Shown here in pieces: positions 24,951-35,304 of a DNA stretch of 64,000 nucleotides; position 1 is the stretch's first letter, and every line of letters starts with the position of its first letter. Under the pieces are notes generated by a model that did not search any database, was not told where the DNA came from, and saw only the letters and a program-made list of their open reading frames with translations. This stretch comes from Stieleria varia (GTDB lineage: Bacteria; Planctomycetota; Planctomycetia; Pirellulales; Pirellulaceae): the NCBI RefSeq assembly GCF_038443385.1, contig NZ_CP151726.1, positions 372,001 to 436,000 of the forward strand, written 5' to 3'. The translations under genes and the position numbers were made by a program.

Positions 24951-26876
24951 CTAGGTGAGTGCCGCGACTTGTTTGAGTACGTGCTCGAACGGGATGTGGG
25001 AGCAGACGCCGTAGTAAGGATTGCGAGTCAGCCGAGCGCGGGTCATTTGGGGAGACGAAAGTCCACACAGAAATCTCGCTTGCGCGCGGGCGGAGTCCAT
25101 GTGCTGTGGATACTTTTGCCTTAAACCTGTCAATGCGGTCAGGACAGCGGTGCCGAGATTGCGAAGGGGCAGTTGCGGGATTTCAAAGGGACCTTCGCCC
25201 AAACACGCACTGCATCGACCACAATCTCCCGCGGCGGTTTCGCCGAAATGACTCGCCAATGCTGCCGATTGGCAACTCATCGCTCGGGCGATTTCAAACA
25301 CTGCGTCCAATCTCTCGATCTCACCCGACTCTCTCTGGGCGAGCTGATCATAAAACTGATCGGCCATCTCGGCGGGTTTATCGATGCGCCTCGTCCATCG
25401 GTAGCCGTGGACCAAATCACTGACCTGGACTTCCAGCCAGCCTTGCTCGGCCATGAAGTCGACGGCTTTGACGATTCGCTCTCGCGGTTGATTCAACTGT
25501 CGCGACGCTGCGACCATGTTGAGCGTGAACCAAGTGCGTGACTTGGTCAGTTGTCCCAGTACGCCGGCAACAAACTGACGTCGCTCGCCGTCGAAATTTG
25601 CCAAGATCGCTTTGGATGTCACCAGCGGCTTGACTTTGTACGAATCGTATCGCGGCGCGATCGCCTCCAGATATCCATCGAGTTCCAAGTACGTCAGCAA
25701 CGTGCGAACGACAAGGATGCGAATGTCGGTGTCGTAGGAAAGACGATAGTGGGAAACAAAGAACGAGTCGGCTTGGCCGGACAAGATCTCGATGAACCGT
25801 CGCACACTCTCTCGCGATGGCGTGTCACCGTACGTAAAGTTTTCCAGCACGATACGATCATCTGGGACGAGTAGGATCTCGCAGATGCTGTCGACTCCGT
25901 CGCGACCGGCGCGACCGATCTCCTGGGCGTAGGCCTCAAGCGACTTGGGCGGATTGAAATGGTACACGTAGCGGATGTTGGATTTGTCGATTCCCATCCC
26001 GAACGCAATGGTGGCGACGATGATGCCGTTGTCCGATGACAAGAACTCCTGTTGGATCTCGGCGCGTTGCTCTGATTCCAGCCCGGCGTGATAGGCAACC
26101 GCGTCGATCCCGTCCTCGGTCAGTCGCTCCGCGATTTCCTCCGCTGTTTTCTGCAACGACACATAGACCACCGTTGCACCGCGTGGTCGCGACTCGATAC
26201 GGGATTTCAGCGTCGCGTAGTGCTCCGATGAATTCACGACGCAACTGCGCAGTTGCAGGTTGGAGCGGTGAAAGGGAGTCCGGATCGCGTCGTCGTCCTG
26301 AATGTCGAACGCTTGCTGGATGTCCGCCAAGACCGCCGGGGTGGCCGTGGCGGTGAGTGCGAGGATGCGACCGACGGAAAGCCGTTTGGCAAGCTCGGCC
26401 AGTTTGAGATAGTCGGGGCGAAAGTTGTGTCCCCACTGACTGATGCAGTGTGCTTCATCGATCGCGAACAAATCGATCTTGAGCGAACCCACCGATGCGA
26501 TGAATCGTTCGTTGAAGAAACGTTCGGGCGCGACATACAGCATTTTGATCTCGCCCTGACGCACACCGCGCATGGCGTCGCGGAACTCGGCGACGGAGAG
26601 GCTGGAGTCCAGTCGCGCGGCGCCGATCCCACGTGCTTGCAGGGCGTCGCACTGGTCTTTCATCAATGCGATCAGCGGTGAGACGATGACCGTGGTGCCC
26701 TCAAGCAACTGGCTGGGCAGTTGGTAACAAAGACTCTTGCCGCCGCCGGTGGGAAAGACGGCCGCAACGTTTTTTCCCTGCAAGAGTCGGGAGATGACGT
26801 CGGACTGTCCATCACGAAACTCATCGAGCCCGAAACGTTGACGAAGGATCTGTCGAGCGTCGTTGATGTCTGACAT
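24951..26876 (-). CDS. recQ: ATP-dependent DNA helicase RecQ
   Basis: A 641-residue superfamily-2 3'-5' helicase for recombination repair. Walker A is PTGGGKSLCYQLPS (~40-53), the DExH box DEAHCISQWGHNFRPDY (~140), motif III TATATP, and motif VI EIGRAGRDG (~310). The zinc-binding Cys set of the RecQ-C domain is CQSAALASHFGETAAGDCGRCSAC near residue 530. The canonical HRDC domain is not evident; the C-terminus is ~60 residues of other sequence. ATG 26,876 gives the normal N-terminus (ILRQRFGLDEFRDGQ). It follows purN on the same strand with REP hairpins between. Confidence 0.95.
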   Translation of the reverse strand: MSDINDARQILRQRFGLDEFRDGQSDVISRLLQGKNVAAVFPTGGGKSLCYQLPSQLLEGTTVIVSPLIALMKDQCDALQARGIGAARLDSSLSVAEFRDAMRGVRQGEIKMLYVAPERFFNERFIASVGSLKIDLFAIDEAHCISQWGHNFRPDYLKLAELAKRLSVGRILALTATATPAVLADIQQAFDIQDDDAIRTPFHRSNLQLRSCVVNSSEHYATLKSRIESRPRGATVVYVSLQKTAEEIAERLTEDGIDAVAYHAGLESEQRAEIQQEFLSSDNGIIVATIAFGMGIDKSNIRYVYHFNPPKSLEAYAQEIGRAGRDGVDSICEILLVPDDRIVLENFTYGDTPSRESVRRFIEILSGQADSFFVSHYRLSYDTDIRILVVRTLLTYLELDGYLEAIAPRYDSYKVKPLVTSKAILANFDGERRQFVAGVLGQLTKSRTWFTLNMVAASRQLNQPRERIVKAVDFMAEQGWLEVQVSDLVHGYRWTRRIDKPAEMADQFYDQLAQRESGEIERLDAVFEIARAMSCQSAALASHFGETAAGDCGRCSACLGEGPFEIPQLPLRNLGTAVLTALTGLRQKYPQHMDSARAQARFLCGLSSPQMTRARLTRNPYYGVCSHIPFEHVLKQVAALT

Positions 26877-26893
26877 GGTGTTGCCCCTGGAAA

Positions 26894-27002
26894 GTACGTC
26901 AGCCTTTGTGGACTGAAGGTTCGGATGTACGTCAGCCTTTCTAGGCTGACAGTTTGGGGGTATGTCAGCCTGGAAAGGCTGACGTACGAAAGGCTGACGT
27001 AC
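26894..27002. repeat. GTAC-type REP cluster between purN and recQ
   Basis: A decayed copy at 26,894-26,918, a full copy at 26,927-26,950 (GTAC then stem GTCAGCCT/AGGCTGAC, loop TTCT), a full copy in reverse at 26,964-26,987, and a half copy at 26,988-27,002. The last two overlap the 3' end of purN and encode its final residues. Confidence 0.85.
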
Positions 27003-27597
27003 TGGGTGGATGTGCGGCGAGTTTGCGGAGGGCTTCGGGCAGCGCCTCGCATTCTTTCTCGAACACACGGGCGGCCAAGCGATCGGCGGTGTCGTCGGGC
27101 AGCACCTCGCAAGATTTTTGCAAGATGATCGGGCCGTTGTCGTAGTGATTGTCGACAAAGTGCACGGTGCAGCCGCTGATGGTGACCCCGCGATCGATGG
27201 CGGCTTGATGCACGTGATGTCCGAACATGCCTTGACCGCCGAACGCGGGCAAAAGTGATGGATGGATGTTGATCACGCGATGATCAAAATCATCCGGAAT
27301 CAAGACGTGTTTTAGGAAACCCGCCATGACCACATAACGGGCACCGGACTGACGAACCGGCTCAAACATGGCTTGGCTGTATTTCGCCTCCTGATCGCCG
27401 AACTGTGATTTGCGAACCACCAATGTCGGAATACCCGCGTCTTGCGCGATCGTCAGACCGCGTACGTCGGATCGGCTGCTGATGACCAAACGCACATCGA
27501 TCGGCAAGTCATGCTGATCGCGATGCAGCAGCAGGTTTTCCAGCGTGCGTCCTCCTCCACTGAGGAAGACAGCTATGGGCAGGGGCGAGCTGTTCAT
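26965..27597 (-). CDS. purN: Phosphoribosylglycinamide formyltransferase
   Basis: A 210-residue GAR transformylase that transfers a formyl group from 10-formyl-THF to GAR in purine synthesis. Seen: SGGGRTLENLL (phosphate loop), the catalytic NIHPSLLPAF (Asn, His), and HFVDNHYDNGPII carrying the conserved Asp. The ATG at 27,597 shares its A with the TGA of ileS (TGATG), indicating translational coupling; a GTG one codon upstream is also possible. Odd: the last ~13 residues (PSTSAFRTSAFPG) are encoded by the REP hairpin repeat, which also supplies the stop codon, so the native C-terminus was replaced by a repeat insertion. Confidence 0.92.
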   Translation of the reverse strand: MNSSPLPIAVFLSGGGRTLENLLLHRDQHDLPIDVRLVISSRSDVRGLTIAQDAGIPTLVVRKSQFGDQEAKYSQAMFEPVRQSGARYVVMAGFLKHVLIPDDFDHRVINIHPSLLPAFGGQGMFGHHVHQAAIDRGVTISGCTVHFVDNHYDNGPIILQKSCEVLPDDTADRLAARVFEKECEALPEALRKLAAHPPSTSAFRTSAFPG

Positions 27598-30500
27598 CAC
27601 GCGCCAGCCTTTGCCGCGTTACAGATCTGGACGTACACGTCACCGTGTTCACAAGCAACACTTTCGACGCCATCCAGAGCGGTGGTCGTCAATTCGTCGG
27701 CCAGCGTTTCGCCCATGATCAGCTCACGATGCTCGGACATCGCCAAGGCGACTTCATCGGACTCACTGATCACGGCCACGCGGATGCGATCGGTGTACTG
27801 ACAATCGATCGCCTTGCGTTGGCTTTGCACCGTGCGGATCAAATCCTTGGCGATGCCTTCGCGTTGCAGTTCCGGGGTGACCTCGGTATTGAGCACGACC
27901 ACGCACTGGGTGCCTTGCGCTGCGGCCCAGCCCTCTTTGGCTTGCAATCGGATCTCGATGTCTTCGCTGTCAAGCTTCAGTTCACCCTCGGGCAGAGCAA
28001 GTGTGACAAAGCCCGTGCTTTGCAATTCGGCCAGCAATTCATTGCCATCCGCGGTGGCGAGCGTCTTTTTCACCAGCGGGATCTGTTTGCCGACCTTTGG
28101 TCCCAATCGTTTGAAATTGGGGACGACCGTGTACTGGACGTATTCTTCGCCGGCGGTCGTGTAGTGAACCGCTTTGACGTTGAGTTCCTCGCGGACCAAC
28201 GCGTCGTGACTTTGCAGCCATGCTTGCTTGGAGTCGTCGGTCAGAATCACCGTGACCTCGGCGAGCGGCAGTCGCACCTTGAGCTTTTCGTTGGCACGTG
28301 CGGCGCGACCCAAGGAAGCGATCTCACGCAGCAGGTTCATCGATTCGGAAAGCTCCCGGTCGATGCGATCGGGAATGCTGGTGGGGTAGTCGCAGAGGTG
28401 AACGCTGGCCAGTGGCTTGGTTGCCGACTGAGCGAACGGTCGCGTCAATTGTTGCCAAAGGGTCTCGGACAGGAAAGGAACAAACGGTGCGACGAGCTTG
28501 GTCAGCTCCAGCAGTGTTTCGTACAGCGTCCAGTACGCGTCATGCTTGTCCGGTGCATCGGCATCGCTGGCCCAGAAACGATCGCGACTGCGGCGGACGT
28601 ACCAATTGCTCAATCCGTCCAACAAACGTGTGATCGCTTGACAGGCATTGAAGTTGTCCAGTTGATCCATCCGCTCCGTGACGATCTGGATCGTTCGGTT
28701 CAATTCCGAAAGGATCCAGCGGTCGATCTCACTGCGCTGCGATGCCGGGCGATACTTGGGCGCCGACGCGAGGCTTGCTGGCGAGAGTTGCTCGTCCGCA
28801 CCGGTCGCGGCGGTCGGATCAAACCCGTCGATCTCGGCGTAGATGGTAAAGAAACTGAAGGTGTTCCAAAGACGCAGCAGGAACTCGGGGATGGAATCCT
28901 TGATCGATTGCTCGGCGTAGATGATCGAGTTCCACGGCGCTTGATTGGCAAAGAAATACCATCGCAGGGCATCGGCACCGTAGCGGTCAAAGATTTCCTC
29001 GGGGCTGCGATAGTTTCGCAAGCTCTTGGACATTTTGCCGGTCTGCTTGGTGAAGTTCTTCCCCTTGTGATCCTTCGTTTCCTCTTCGCTCAGAACGATC
29101 GTCTTCTTGTCATCGTCGTTGTTCTCCCACCATTGCGAGAGCATCAGTCCCAGCACGATGCAATTGCGGAACGGATGCGGAAACGCTTGATCGGCGATGC
29201 CGAGTTGCGATGGATCGATGCCGGTCGAGCCGGGTTCGACGACCGAGGCTCCTTCGCCAAAGAGCATCGTGCTGATCGCCAGTTGGCTGTAAAACCATCC
29301 GCGGGTCTGATCGATGGCTTCGCTGATGAAATCGGCGGGGAACTGCGAGCGGAACGCGGCATCGTTTTGGTGTGGCCATCCCCACTGGGCGAAGGGCATC
29401 GCGCCGCTGTCGTACCAGCAATCGATGACTTCGCTGACCCGACGCATGCGTGAGCCGTCGGCGAAGGGCGAATCATAGGTGACCGCATCGATGTACGGTT
29501 TGTGAACTCGCAAGTCGTCGACCAACTCGGGGTTTTCTTGTTTGGCGGCCAACCAGACTTGGGTGCCGTCGATGCCTGGTTTTTCGAGCAGTTCCTCGTA
29601 GCTGCCGACCGCTTCCATCCGTCCGGTTTCGTCACATACCCAGATCGGCAGCGGCGTGCCCCAATAGCGTTCACGCGAGAGCGCCCAGTCGACATTCGAC
29701 TCCAGGAAATTGCCAAAGCGTCCGTCGCGGATGTGTTCGGGTTGCCAACCGATCTGCGAATTGTTTTTGAGCATCATGTCGCGAAAACGCGTCGTTCGGA
29801 TGAACCAACTGCGTCGCGGGTACTGGATCAGGGGATCGTTGTCGTCGCGCCAGCAGAACGGATAATCGTGCAAGTATTGTTCTTGCAAGAACATCAAACC
29901 GCGTTCCTTGAGGTCACGCGAAATCGGTTTGTCGGCGTCCTTGACCCAAACCCCGATCAAATCCTCCGAGACGGCTTCGGTGAACTTACCGTCGGGTCCG
30001 ATAGCGCAGAGCAGATCGGGCTGCTGTCCCTCGACGAATCGTTGACGCTGGGTGTCGTAAACTTCATAGTCGACTTCGCCGAACGCGGCGGCTTGGTGAA
30101 CGATGCCCGAACCGCTGTCGGTGGTGACGAAGTCCGCGGAGACGACTCGCCAGTAGTGGTAGTCTTGCGTTTGATCGCCGTTTGGCTCGACCAGCTCGCC
30201 GGTGACTTCACCGAGTGTCTTGTAGTATCCGTCCATCGGTGGGACGTAACGCAGACCGATGAGGTCTTTGCCCGTGCAAGTCTCGATCGTCGTGAGTTCC
30301 CGTTTGCTCTTCTTGGCGATCGTTTCCACCAGCGCGGTAGCGATGTACAGCTCTTTGCCCGACTCGGGGTCACTGACCAGTGAGTACTCCAGTTCGGGAT
30401 GCACGGCAGCGTACATGTTGCTGGGTAGCGTCCACGGAGTGGTGGTCCAGACCAGCAAGCTGCGATCGGGTTGATCGACCAATGGAAAAAGCACGTACAC

Positions 30501-31133
30501 GCTGGGGTCGGCAACGTTGCGGTACCCCTGGCCGACTTCGCCCGCAGACAAGGCGGTACCGCCCTGAGCCCACCACCAAACGATCTTGTGTCCTTGGTAG
30601 AGCAGTCCGCGATCGAAGAGGTTTTTGAGGCTCCACCAAACGCTTTCGACGTAGGACTGATGGTAAGTCACGTAGGCCTTTTCCAGGTCGACCCAGAAAC
30701 CGAGCCGTTTGGTCAGCCGCTCCCACTGTTGCATGTAACGCCAAACACTTTGTTGGCATTTTTGGATGAAAGGCTCGACCCCGTAGGCTTCGATTTCCTC
30801 TTTGCTGTGGATGCCCAGTTCCTTGCCCACCTCGACTTCGACGGGCAATCCGTGCGTGTCCCAGCCGGCTTTGCGCTCACAGCGAAATCCCCGCATGGTC
30901 TTGTAGCGGGGGAACACGTCCTTGATTGCCCGGGTCAGGCAGTGTCCGGGGTGGGGCATGCCGTTGGCCGTGGGGGGGCCTTCGAAAAAAACGAAGGGCG
31001 GCGAGTCGGCGCGGCGACGCAGCGATTGCTGGTAGATGTCGCGTTGCTCCCAGAACTCCAGGATTTGTTCTTCCAGTTCGGAAAACCGGGGGCTGGCGGC
31101 AGCGGCTTGAAAGGGAGAACCGGAGTCTGGCAT
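27597..31133 (-). CDS. ileS: Isoleucyl-tRNA synthetase
   Basis: A 1,178-residue class I synthetase for tRNA-Ile with editing domain. HIGH appears as [20 protein letters not shown] (~55-75), with a Pro-Gly-His variant; the KMSKS motif is [10 protein letters not shown] (~705). The CP1 editing region ([17 protein letters not shown]) lies near 230-245, and the anticodon-binding domain follows KMSKS. The length and the absence of a clear C-terminal zinc finger suit the eukaryote-like IleS type 2 that many planctomycetes carry, which is often less sensitive to mupirocin (family knowledge, not shown here). No good SD is seen before the ATG. It heads the ileS-purN-recQ series. Confidence 0.96.
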   Translation of the reverse strand: MPDSGSPFQAAAASPRFSELEEQILEFWEQRDIYQQSLRRRADSPPFVFFEGPPTANGMPHPGHCLTRAIKDVFPRYKTMRGFRCERKAGWDTHGLPVEVEVGKELGIHSKEEIEAYGVEPFIQKCQQSVWRYMQQWERLTKRLGFWVDLEKAYVTYHQSYVESVWWSLKNLFDRGLLYQGHKIVWWWAQGGTALSAGEVGQGYRNVADPSVYVLFPLVDQPDRSLLVWTTTPWTLPSNMYAAVHPELEYSLVSDPESGKELYIATALVETIAKKSKRELTTIETCTGKDLIGLRYVPPMDGYYKTLGEVTGELVEPNGDQTQDYHYWRVVSADFVTTDSGSGIVHQAAAFGEVDYEVYDTQRQRFVEGQQPDLLCAIGPDGKFTEAVSEDLIGVWVKDADKPISRDLKERGLMFLQEQYLHDYPFCWRDDNDPLIQYPRRSWFIRTTRFRDMMLKNNSQIGWQPEHIRDGRFGNFLESNVDWALSRERYWGTPLPIWVCDETGRMEAVGSYEELLEKPGIDGTQVWLAAKQENPELVDDLRVHKPYIDAVTYDSPFADGSRMRRVSEVIDCWYDSGAMPFAQWGWPHQNDAAFRSQFPADFISEAIDQTRGWFYSQLAISTMLFGEGASVVEPGSTGIDPSQLGIADQAFPHPFRNCIVLGLMLSQWWENNDDDKKTIVLSEEETKDHKGKNFTKQTGKMSKSLRNYRSPEEIFDRYGADALRWYFFANQAPWNSIIYAEQSIKDSIPEFLLRLWNTFSFFTIYAEIDGFDPTAATGADEQLSPASLASAPKYRPASQRSEIDRWILSELNRTIQIVTERMDQLDNFNACQAITRLLDGLSNWYVRRSRDRFWASDADAPDKHDAYWTLYETLLELTKLVAPFVPFLSETLWQQLTRPFAQSATKPLASVHLCDYPTSIPDRIDRELSESMNLLREIASLGRAARANEKLKVRLPLAEVTVILTDDSKQAWLQSHDALVREELNVKAVHYTTAGEEYVQYTVVPNFKRLGPKVGKQIPLVKKTLATADGNELLAELQSTGFVTLALPEGELKLDSEDIEIRLQAKEGWAAAQGTQCVVVLNTEVTPELQREGIAKDLIRTVQSQRKAIDCQYTDRIRVAVISESDEVALAMSEHRELIMGETLADELTTTALDGVESVACEHGDVYVQICNAAKAGA

Positions 31134-31507
31134 GGGAGGACGCGAATCGAGTGTCGAGAGAGGAAGTCAGATCGGCGAGGCCGAGTCGGCATGTCGGCAT
31201 GCCGGGCGGATGGCAATTGTACCGTTTGCCCATGACTTGACGACCGCACCGAGCGGGTGACTTGAGAGTGTCCAGTTCGACTTGCCGGGTTCGCTGGGAA
31301 TTCTTTGCTTTGGGGCAATGCCCTCATTCCAAGGCGAAATGGCCCCTTGGGCAGCCCCATTCGCATGGAACTTAAATGCAATGAATTTGCGTACTCATTC
31401 CTTTTGCGATAATCATCACAGACAGTCATGCGGCTGGGTTCGTTTCAAGGGGGGGGGCCTCGGTCGCAGCAGTGGTCTCCCCCTGCTCACCACCAGGAGT
31501 TCCATTC
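31134..31507. other. Divergent intergenic region
   Basis: The ~370 bp between ileS (leftwards) and the envelope cluster (rightwards) should hold both promoters; none can be named with confidence. A run of nine G at 31,451-31,459 and an AGGAG Shine-Dalgarno at 31,494-31,498 before the next start are seen. Confidence 0.4.
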
Positions 31508-32623
31508 ATGTTTCATCGGATCTTTCGTCCGTCATCGATCGCTGGGGGCTGGTCCACTATCAGGCGGCGCAGCACCGCGATCGCAATGGCGGGGGTCGCG
31601 TTGTCGGCATGCTTGATGCCGCTGGCATCGTCTTCGGCCCAAACGCTCACACCGATTCCGTTGTCAGCGTCATCAGATGCAGCGTCGACCGTTGTAACGG
31701 ACTCAGGCTCCCTGCAGCGGGTACCCTCCACGATCGCGAATCTCAAGAAGCGATCGGAGGACCTCAAGCAGCACTCGATCGCCAAGTACAAGGAGCCGCT
31801 GGAGGCGATCAAGCAGTCGATCAACTCGGGCGTGAATGAGTTGATCCACCTGCGTAGCGAGTTGGCTGCGGACCCGACCAACAAACGCAAGTACGCGGAG
31901 TTTGAGGATAAGACGTCACAGGTTCTCAGCGAGTTGCACCAGGGCATGCAAACGTTGCTCGACGGGGAGCCGGTGGTCCAGCAAGCGATCGATGACACGC
32001 TCAATGACGTTCGCAGCTACCTCGAAAAGCAACAGCAGAGAGAAGCGACGGCGATTGCGGCGGCACAAAAAAGCGAAGGGGAAGCCAACCGTTTGGACGC
32101 CGATCTGCAACAGGCGGCATCCAAGATCGGCCCGTTGTTGGCTGCTGGTCGTGAACTGCCACCGGAGATCGATGTCCAAGTGGCGAAAGTGGACTCCAGT
32201 CTGAAGGCCGCGCGTCAATCAGCCGAGATTCAACGTCACACCGCCAAGCGAATGGCGGAGACTCGTGAGCGATTGCTGAACTTGGCCAAGAGCCTCGAGC
32301 AAAAGAAGCACAATCTGGATCTCGCCTACAGTCGAGTCGCCGATCAACAGTCGGTGCTGGACCGCTTGGTCCAATACCGCCAAGCGATCTTGGACGGCCG
32401 TGTCCAGGAGGAAGAAGTGATCGGGCTGCGAGAAGTCGTTGAAGGAACGATGCAAGGTCTGGAAGACATCGACTTTGATTTCACCGGTGAACTGTACGTC
32501 GAGAGTGACGGTTCGCGATCCGATCAGGATGCCTACCAGAACGCTGGCATGCACGAAGGCAAAGACATCTTGCTCAAACGCTACGAAGCGAGCAAGAGCG
32601 TCGTTTCGGTGGAGGGTCTGTAA
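31508..32623 (+). CDS. Exported coiled-coil protein
   Basis: A 371-residue protein with a long basic lead and signal (STIRRRSTAIAMAGVALSACLMPLASSSAQT, ~17-46), then nearly continuous alpha-helix and coiled coil (~65-310). The C-terminal part is acidic (GLEDIDFDFTGELYVESDGSRSDQD). It starts 9 bp after an AGGAG. It is the first gene of the rightward envelope cluster, and its TAA stop is directly followed by the ATG of the next gene, so the two are co-translated. Function unknown; a periplasmic spacer or clamp is plausible from the context. Confidence 0.8.
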   Translation: MFHRIFRPSSIAGGWSTIRRRSTAIAMAGVALSACLMPLASSSAQTLTPIPLSASSDAASTVVTDSGSLQRVPSTIANLKKRSEDLKQHSIAKYKEPLEAIKQSINSGVNELIHLRSELAADPTNKRKYAEFEDKTSQVLSELHQGMQTLLDGEPVVQQAIDDTLNDVRSYLEKQQQREATAIAAAQKSEGEANRLDADLQQAASKIGPLLAAGRELPPEIDVQVAKVDSSLKAARQSAEIQRHTAKRMAETRERLLNLAKSLEQKKHNLDLAYSRVADQQSVLDRLVQYRQAILDGRVQEEEVIGLREVVEGTMQGLEDIDFDFTGELYVESDGSRSDQDAYQNAGMHEGKDILLKRYEASKSVVSVEGL

Positions 32624-32953
32624 ATGAGGATCGTGGGGAAAACCATCCTTCTCGTCTTCGTCGGCTTGGTCGGTGTCGTGGGCTGGTCCCGCCGGAGCCG
32701 CATTCAAGACGTCGTCAACGAGAAGCTAAGTGAGTGGCGGTCGGGCGAATCCGTTGTCGTTCCGGCGGCAGACGAATCGTTTGTGAGAGCACCCGCGGTG
32801 CTCGATGAACACTCGGCGTTGCCGCTGCCGGCGGACGACCTGACGTTGCAAAAACTGATCCAGTGGCGCGACGCATTGAATCGGACGAAGCCGTCAGACG
32901 CCAGCGACCCCGGCTCCATGGACAGCCTGGACTTTGCCGTACGCGTCGACTGA
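32624..32953 (+). CDS. Small membrane-anchored protein
   Basis: A 109-residue protein with one N-terminal helix (KTILLVFVGLVGVVGW) followed by a basic stop (SRRSR) and a mostly unstructured extracytoplasmic tail with a short helix (LTLQKLIQWRDALNRT). Its ATG touches the stop of the preceding gene. No family recognised. Its position suggests it is an accessory to the TolQ/ExbD-type complex encoded downstream. Confidence 0.7.
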   Translation: MRIVGKTILLVFVGLVGVVGWSRRSRIQDVVNEKLSEWRSGESVVVPAADESFVRAPAVLDEHSALPLPADDLTLQKLIQWRDALNRTKPSDASDPGSMDSLDFAVRVD

Positions 32954-33006
32954 CACGTGCTTCGTGGCAACTTTTCAAAAACCAACTCCTTACCTTTGAG
33001 GCAAAA

Positions 33007-33915
33007 ATGAACTTGCATCGAAATCGAATTCGCGTGGTCGCTGCGACCACGCTGTTGTTTGCTTGCCTGACGCGATCGGGGATCGCGGTCGAGCCGGATG
33101 GCGCATCACCACTGGGAGACGGCATCGCGGTGCCATTGGACGTTCTGACGAGCGACGAAAGCATTTCAACTGAGACGATGTCACAGCCGACGATGTCACA
33201 GCCGTCGCCATCGGATATCGATGATGTTTCGGTCAAGGACTTGTTGGACATGGCGACGACGCGTTATGAGAACCTGTCTCGTCAGTCGCCCGAAATTCAG
33301 AGCAAGTGGAACGATCGGCGTGAAGACACGTTGACCAAGTTGAAGCGATTGATCCAGGATCCCAAGTTCGTCGCCGAACTGAAGAAGGTGGAGCAGGAGT
33401 TGCTGTCGCAGGCGGAAGCAAAACGCCAGAGCCAGTTGAATGAGATCGGGATGAGTGAGCCCATGCAGAGTGAGCCCATGCAGAGTGAGCCCGGGAAGGG
33501 CGAGTCGGGAAATCGCAGGCCAAGCGAGTCCTCTGAGACTGAACGGGCGGGCACCCCATCGGAAACACAGCGTCCCACGTCGGACCCAGTGCTGCGACGG
33601 ATTGAGCCATCGCCCCATGGCGAACCGGATGCCCATGCCCCGTCGTTCGTCCGCAGCGGCCAAGCCTTGCTGCCTTATGTGGCGGCCAAGTCCTCTGTTG
33701 ATGGCGGTCAAGCACCGATCGACGTTGCACCTGCGGACAGCACTCGTGCCGACAACGACAAGATCGTCGAGCACAGTCAGACTGAATCGGGGAACGCCGG
33801 ACAACGAACGAGCGTTGACAGTGCAATGCTGAAGCGGTTGATCGAGAAGCTCCGCGAGTTGGACGCGATGGCATCTGAGCTTGATTTCCAACCCAGCCAT
33901 AGCCAACCCAGCCAT
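33007..33915 (+). CDS. Exported hypothetical protein
   Basis: A ~303-residue protein with signal peptide MNLHRNRIRVVAATTLLFACLTRSGIA, a short helical domain (SVKDLLDMATTRYENLSRQ ... AELKKVEQELLSQAEAKRQ, ~75-140), and then a long low-complexity Ser/Pro/Glu-rich region. A tandem MQSEP repeat (18-bp unit, ~33,460-33,490) lies at the junction, and the end is QPSHSQPSH. The start ATG 33,007 is chosen for its signal peptide. Function unknown; part of the envelope cluster. Confidence 0.7.
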
Positions 33916-33949
33916 TGATGTTCAATACAAACCCGATGGAGTTGATGAG

Positions 33950-34810
33950 ATGAACGAGGTATTGAAACCTCTGCTGTGGACCGCGTTGGGTATCGAGTCG
34001 GTTTTTGCACTGGCGATCCTGCTGGCGTCCATCGAAAGCATTCGTGGCTTGGGACGCAAGCGGGCGAGTGGGAATGAGCTGGCCGCCAAGGCGATCGCGT
34101 ACGCGGAAAGACTTGGCGGCCGGGACTGCCTCAAAGACCCGTTGGATGGTTTCCGTCCTCGGGCACACTGGCTCGCCGATGTGCGACGGTACTGTCCACC
34201 GCTGGCCGATTGTTTGTCGGTTTTGCTGGACACCGAATACGGTGAGCATCGAGAAGAAGCGGTGCAGATTACGCTGCAATCGCACCTCGGTGGCGGCAAG
34301 AACTTGGCCAGCTTTATCATCCGCACGGCGGCATTGTTCGGCCTCGCGCTGACCTTCGTCGGGATCATTGATGCCTTGCAAGTGTTCGAAGTGGATGCGA
34401 CGAACATCGCGGGTCTGACGCGTGGGTTTTACACTTCGTTGACGTCGACGATCTTGGGCATCATTGCGACGGTGATCACATTGGTCGGCTTCATGTCGCA
34501 ACGTCGAACCGACGGACAGATGGCAGAACAAGTCCAACTGGCGATTCTGAAACTGAATCACTGGTTGCATCACCATGTCGCCTGCGAAGACCCGATGGCG
34601 GTGGTATGTGAAGCAGTGGAAACCCAGCCGAACGGACACGCAAACGCCACACGTGACGCATCACACCGCCCCGCATCGGTCGTCCATCAGCAGGTCGGAC
34701 GCCCGCAAGTTGGTCGTCAGTCAGTTCGCAGTCAGTCAGTTCGCAAGCCAGTAGCGGCTCCGCTACTGAACGCGGCCGCAGCCGATTTGACCATGGGGGA
34801 TTTGTCATGA
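33950..34810 (+). CDS. MotA/TolQ/ExbB family proton channel subunit
   Basis: A 286-residue inner-membrane protein. Three predicted helices: LLWTALGIESVFALAILLASI (~8-28), RTAALFGLALTFVGIIDAL (~125-143) and SLTSTILGIIATVITLVGFM (~160-180). The last two with the GLTRGFYTSLTSTILGI stretch match the ExbB/TolQ channel core, where a conserved Thr and Gly-rich helix pair line the proton path. The C-terminal ~90 residues are Gln/Arg-rich with SVRSQSVRKP repeats. It uses proton flow together with ExbD to energise an envelope process. Its last four bases ATGA overlap the next start. Confidence 0.88.
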   Translation: MNEVLKPLLWTALGIESVFALAILLASIESIRGLGRKRASGNELAAKAIAYAERLGGRDCLKDPLDGFRPRAHWLADVRRYCPPLADCLSVLLDTEYGEHREEAVQITLQSHLGGGKNLASFIIRTAALFGLALTFVGIIDALQVFEVDATNIAGLTRGFYTSLTSTILGIIATVITLVGFMSQRRTDGQMAEQVQLAILKLNHWLHHHVACEDPMAVVCEAVETQPNGHANATRDASHRPASVVHQQVGRPQVGRQSVRSQSVRKPVAAPLLNAAAADLTMGDLS

Positions 34811-35304
34811 CGAAAAAGGCGATGTTTGGCGGGGTCGCAGAAGAAGACGACGCGCCGATTTGTGACCTTACCAACCTGATCGACTTGATGGTCGTCATGG
34901 GAGCGCTGTTCCTTGTCTTGGCAGCGACCAACGCGGCCGTTTCGTCGACCCGATACGCAGAGTTGCCGATCGAGCTGACGGAGACACAAGCCGAGCCGAC
35001 GTCGGCTGTGGAGCAACAGATTGTGGAGCCGCTGCAAGTCACCATCGATGCCGAGGGTGTGCTGCGGGTCGACGACACCATTGTTTCACTGACGGAGATC
35101 CGAGCAAGGTTGGCCCCCGATCGGGCAGACGTTCTCGATCAGACCAGCAATGGTGTCGACAAAGAAAGCTCTGCCGCCAAGAGATCCATCGTGATCGCAT
35201 CGGACAAGAACGCACCGGTCAAGCATTCCATCGCCTTGATGGCTGAGGCGTCCAAACAGGACGCCGACATTTCATTCGTCACACTCGCGGAGCAGCAACC
35301 ATGA
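34807..35304 (+). CDS. ExbD/TolR-type protein 1
   Basis: A 165-residue protein with one membrane helix containing the family's proton-carrying Asp (LTNLIDLMVVMGALFLVLAA, ~20-39) and a periplasmic domain ending in SIVIASDKNAPVKHSIALMAEA. It works with the ExbB-type subunit encoded before it; starts and stops overlap by ATGA on both sides (34,807-34,810 and 35,301-35,304). The motif before the Asp lacks the usual Pro (canonical PLID), here NLID, so it is a divergent member. Confidence 0.85.
   Translation: MTKKAMFGGVAEEDDAPICDLTNLIDLMVVMGALFLVLAATNAAVSSTRYAELPIELTETQAEPTSAVEQQIVEPLQVTIDAEGVLRVDDTIVSLTEIRARLAPDRADVLDQTSNGVDKESSAAKRSIVIASDKNAPVKHSIALMAEASKQDADISFVTLAEQQP

Noticed and set aside
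27645-29453. A 602-codon open frame on the + strand
   Set aside because: It is the antisense of ileS and shows no protein features of its own.
31430-31470. Phase-variable G tract
   Set aside because: The run of nine G lies upstream of the chosen start and outside any supported reading frame, so no phase switching can be argued.
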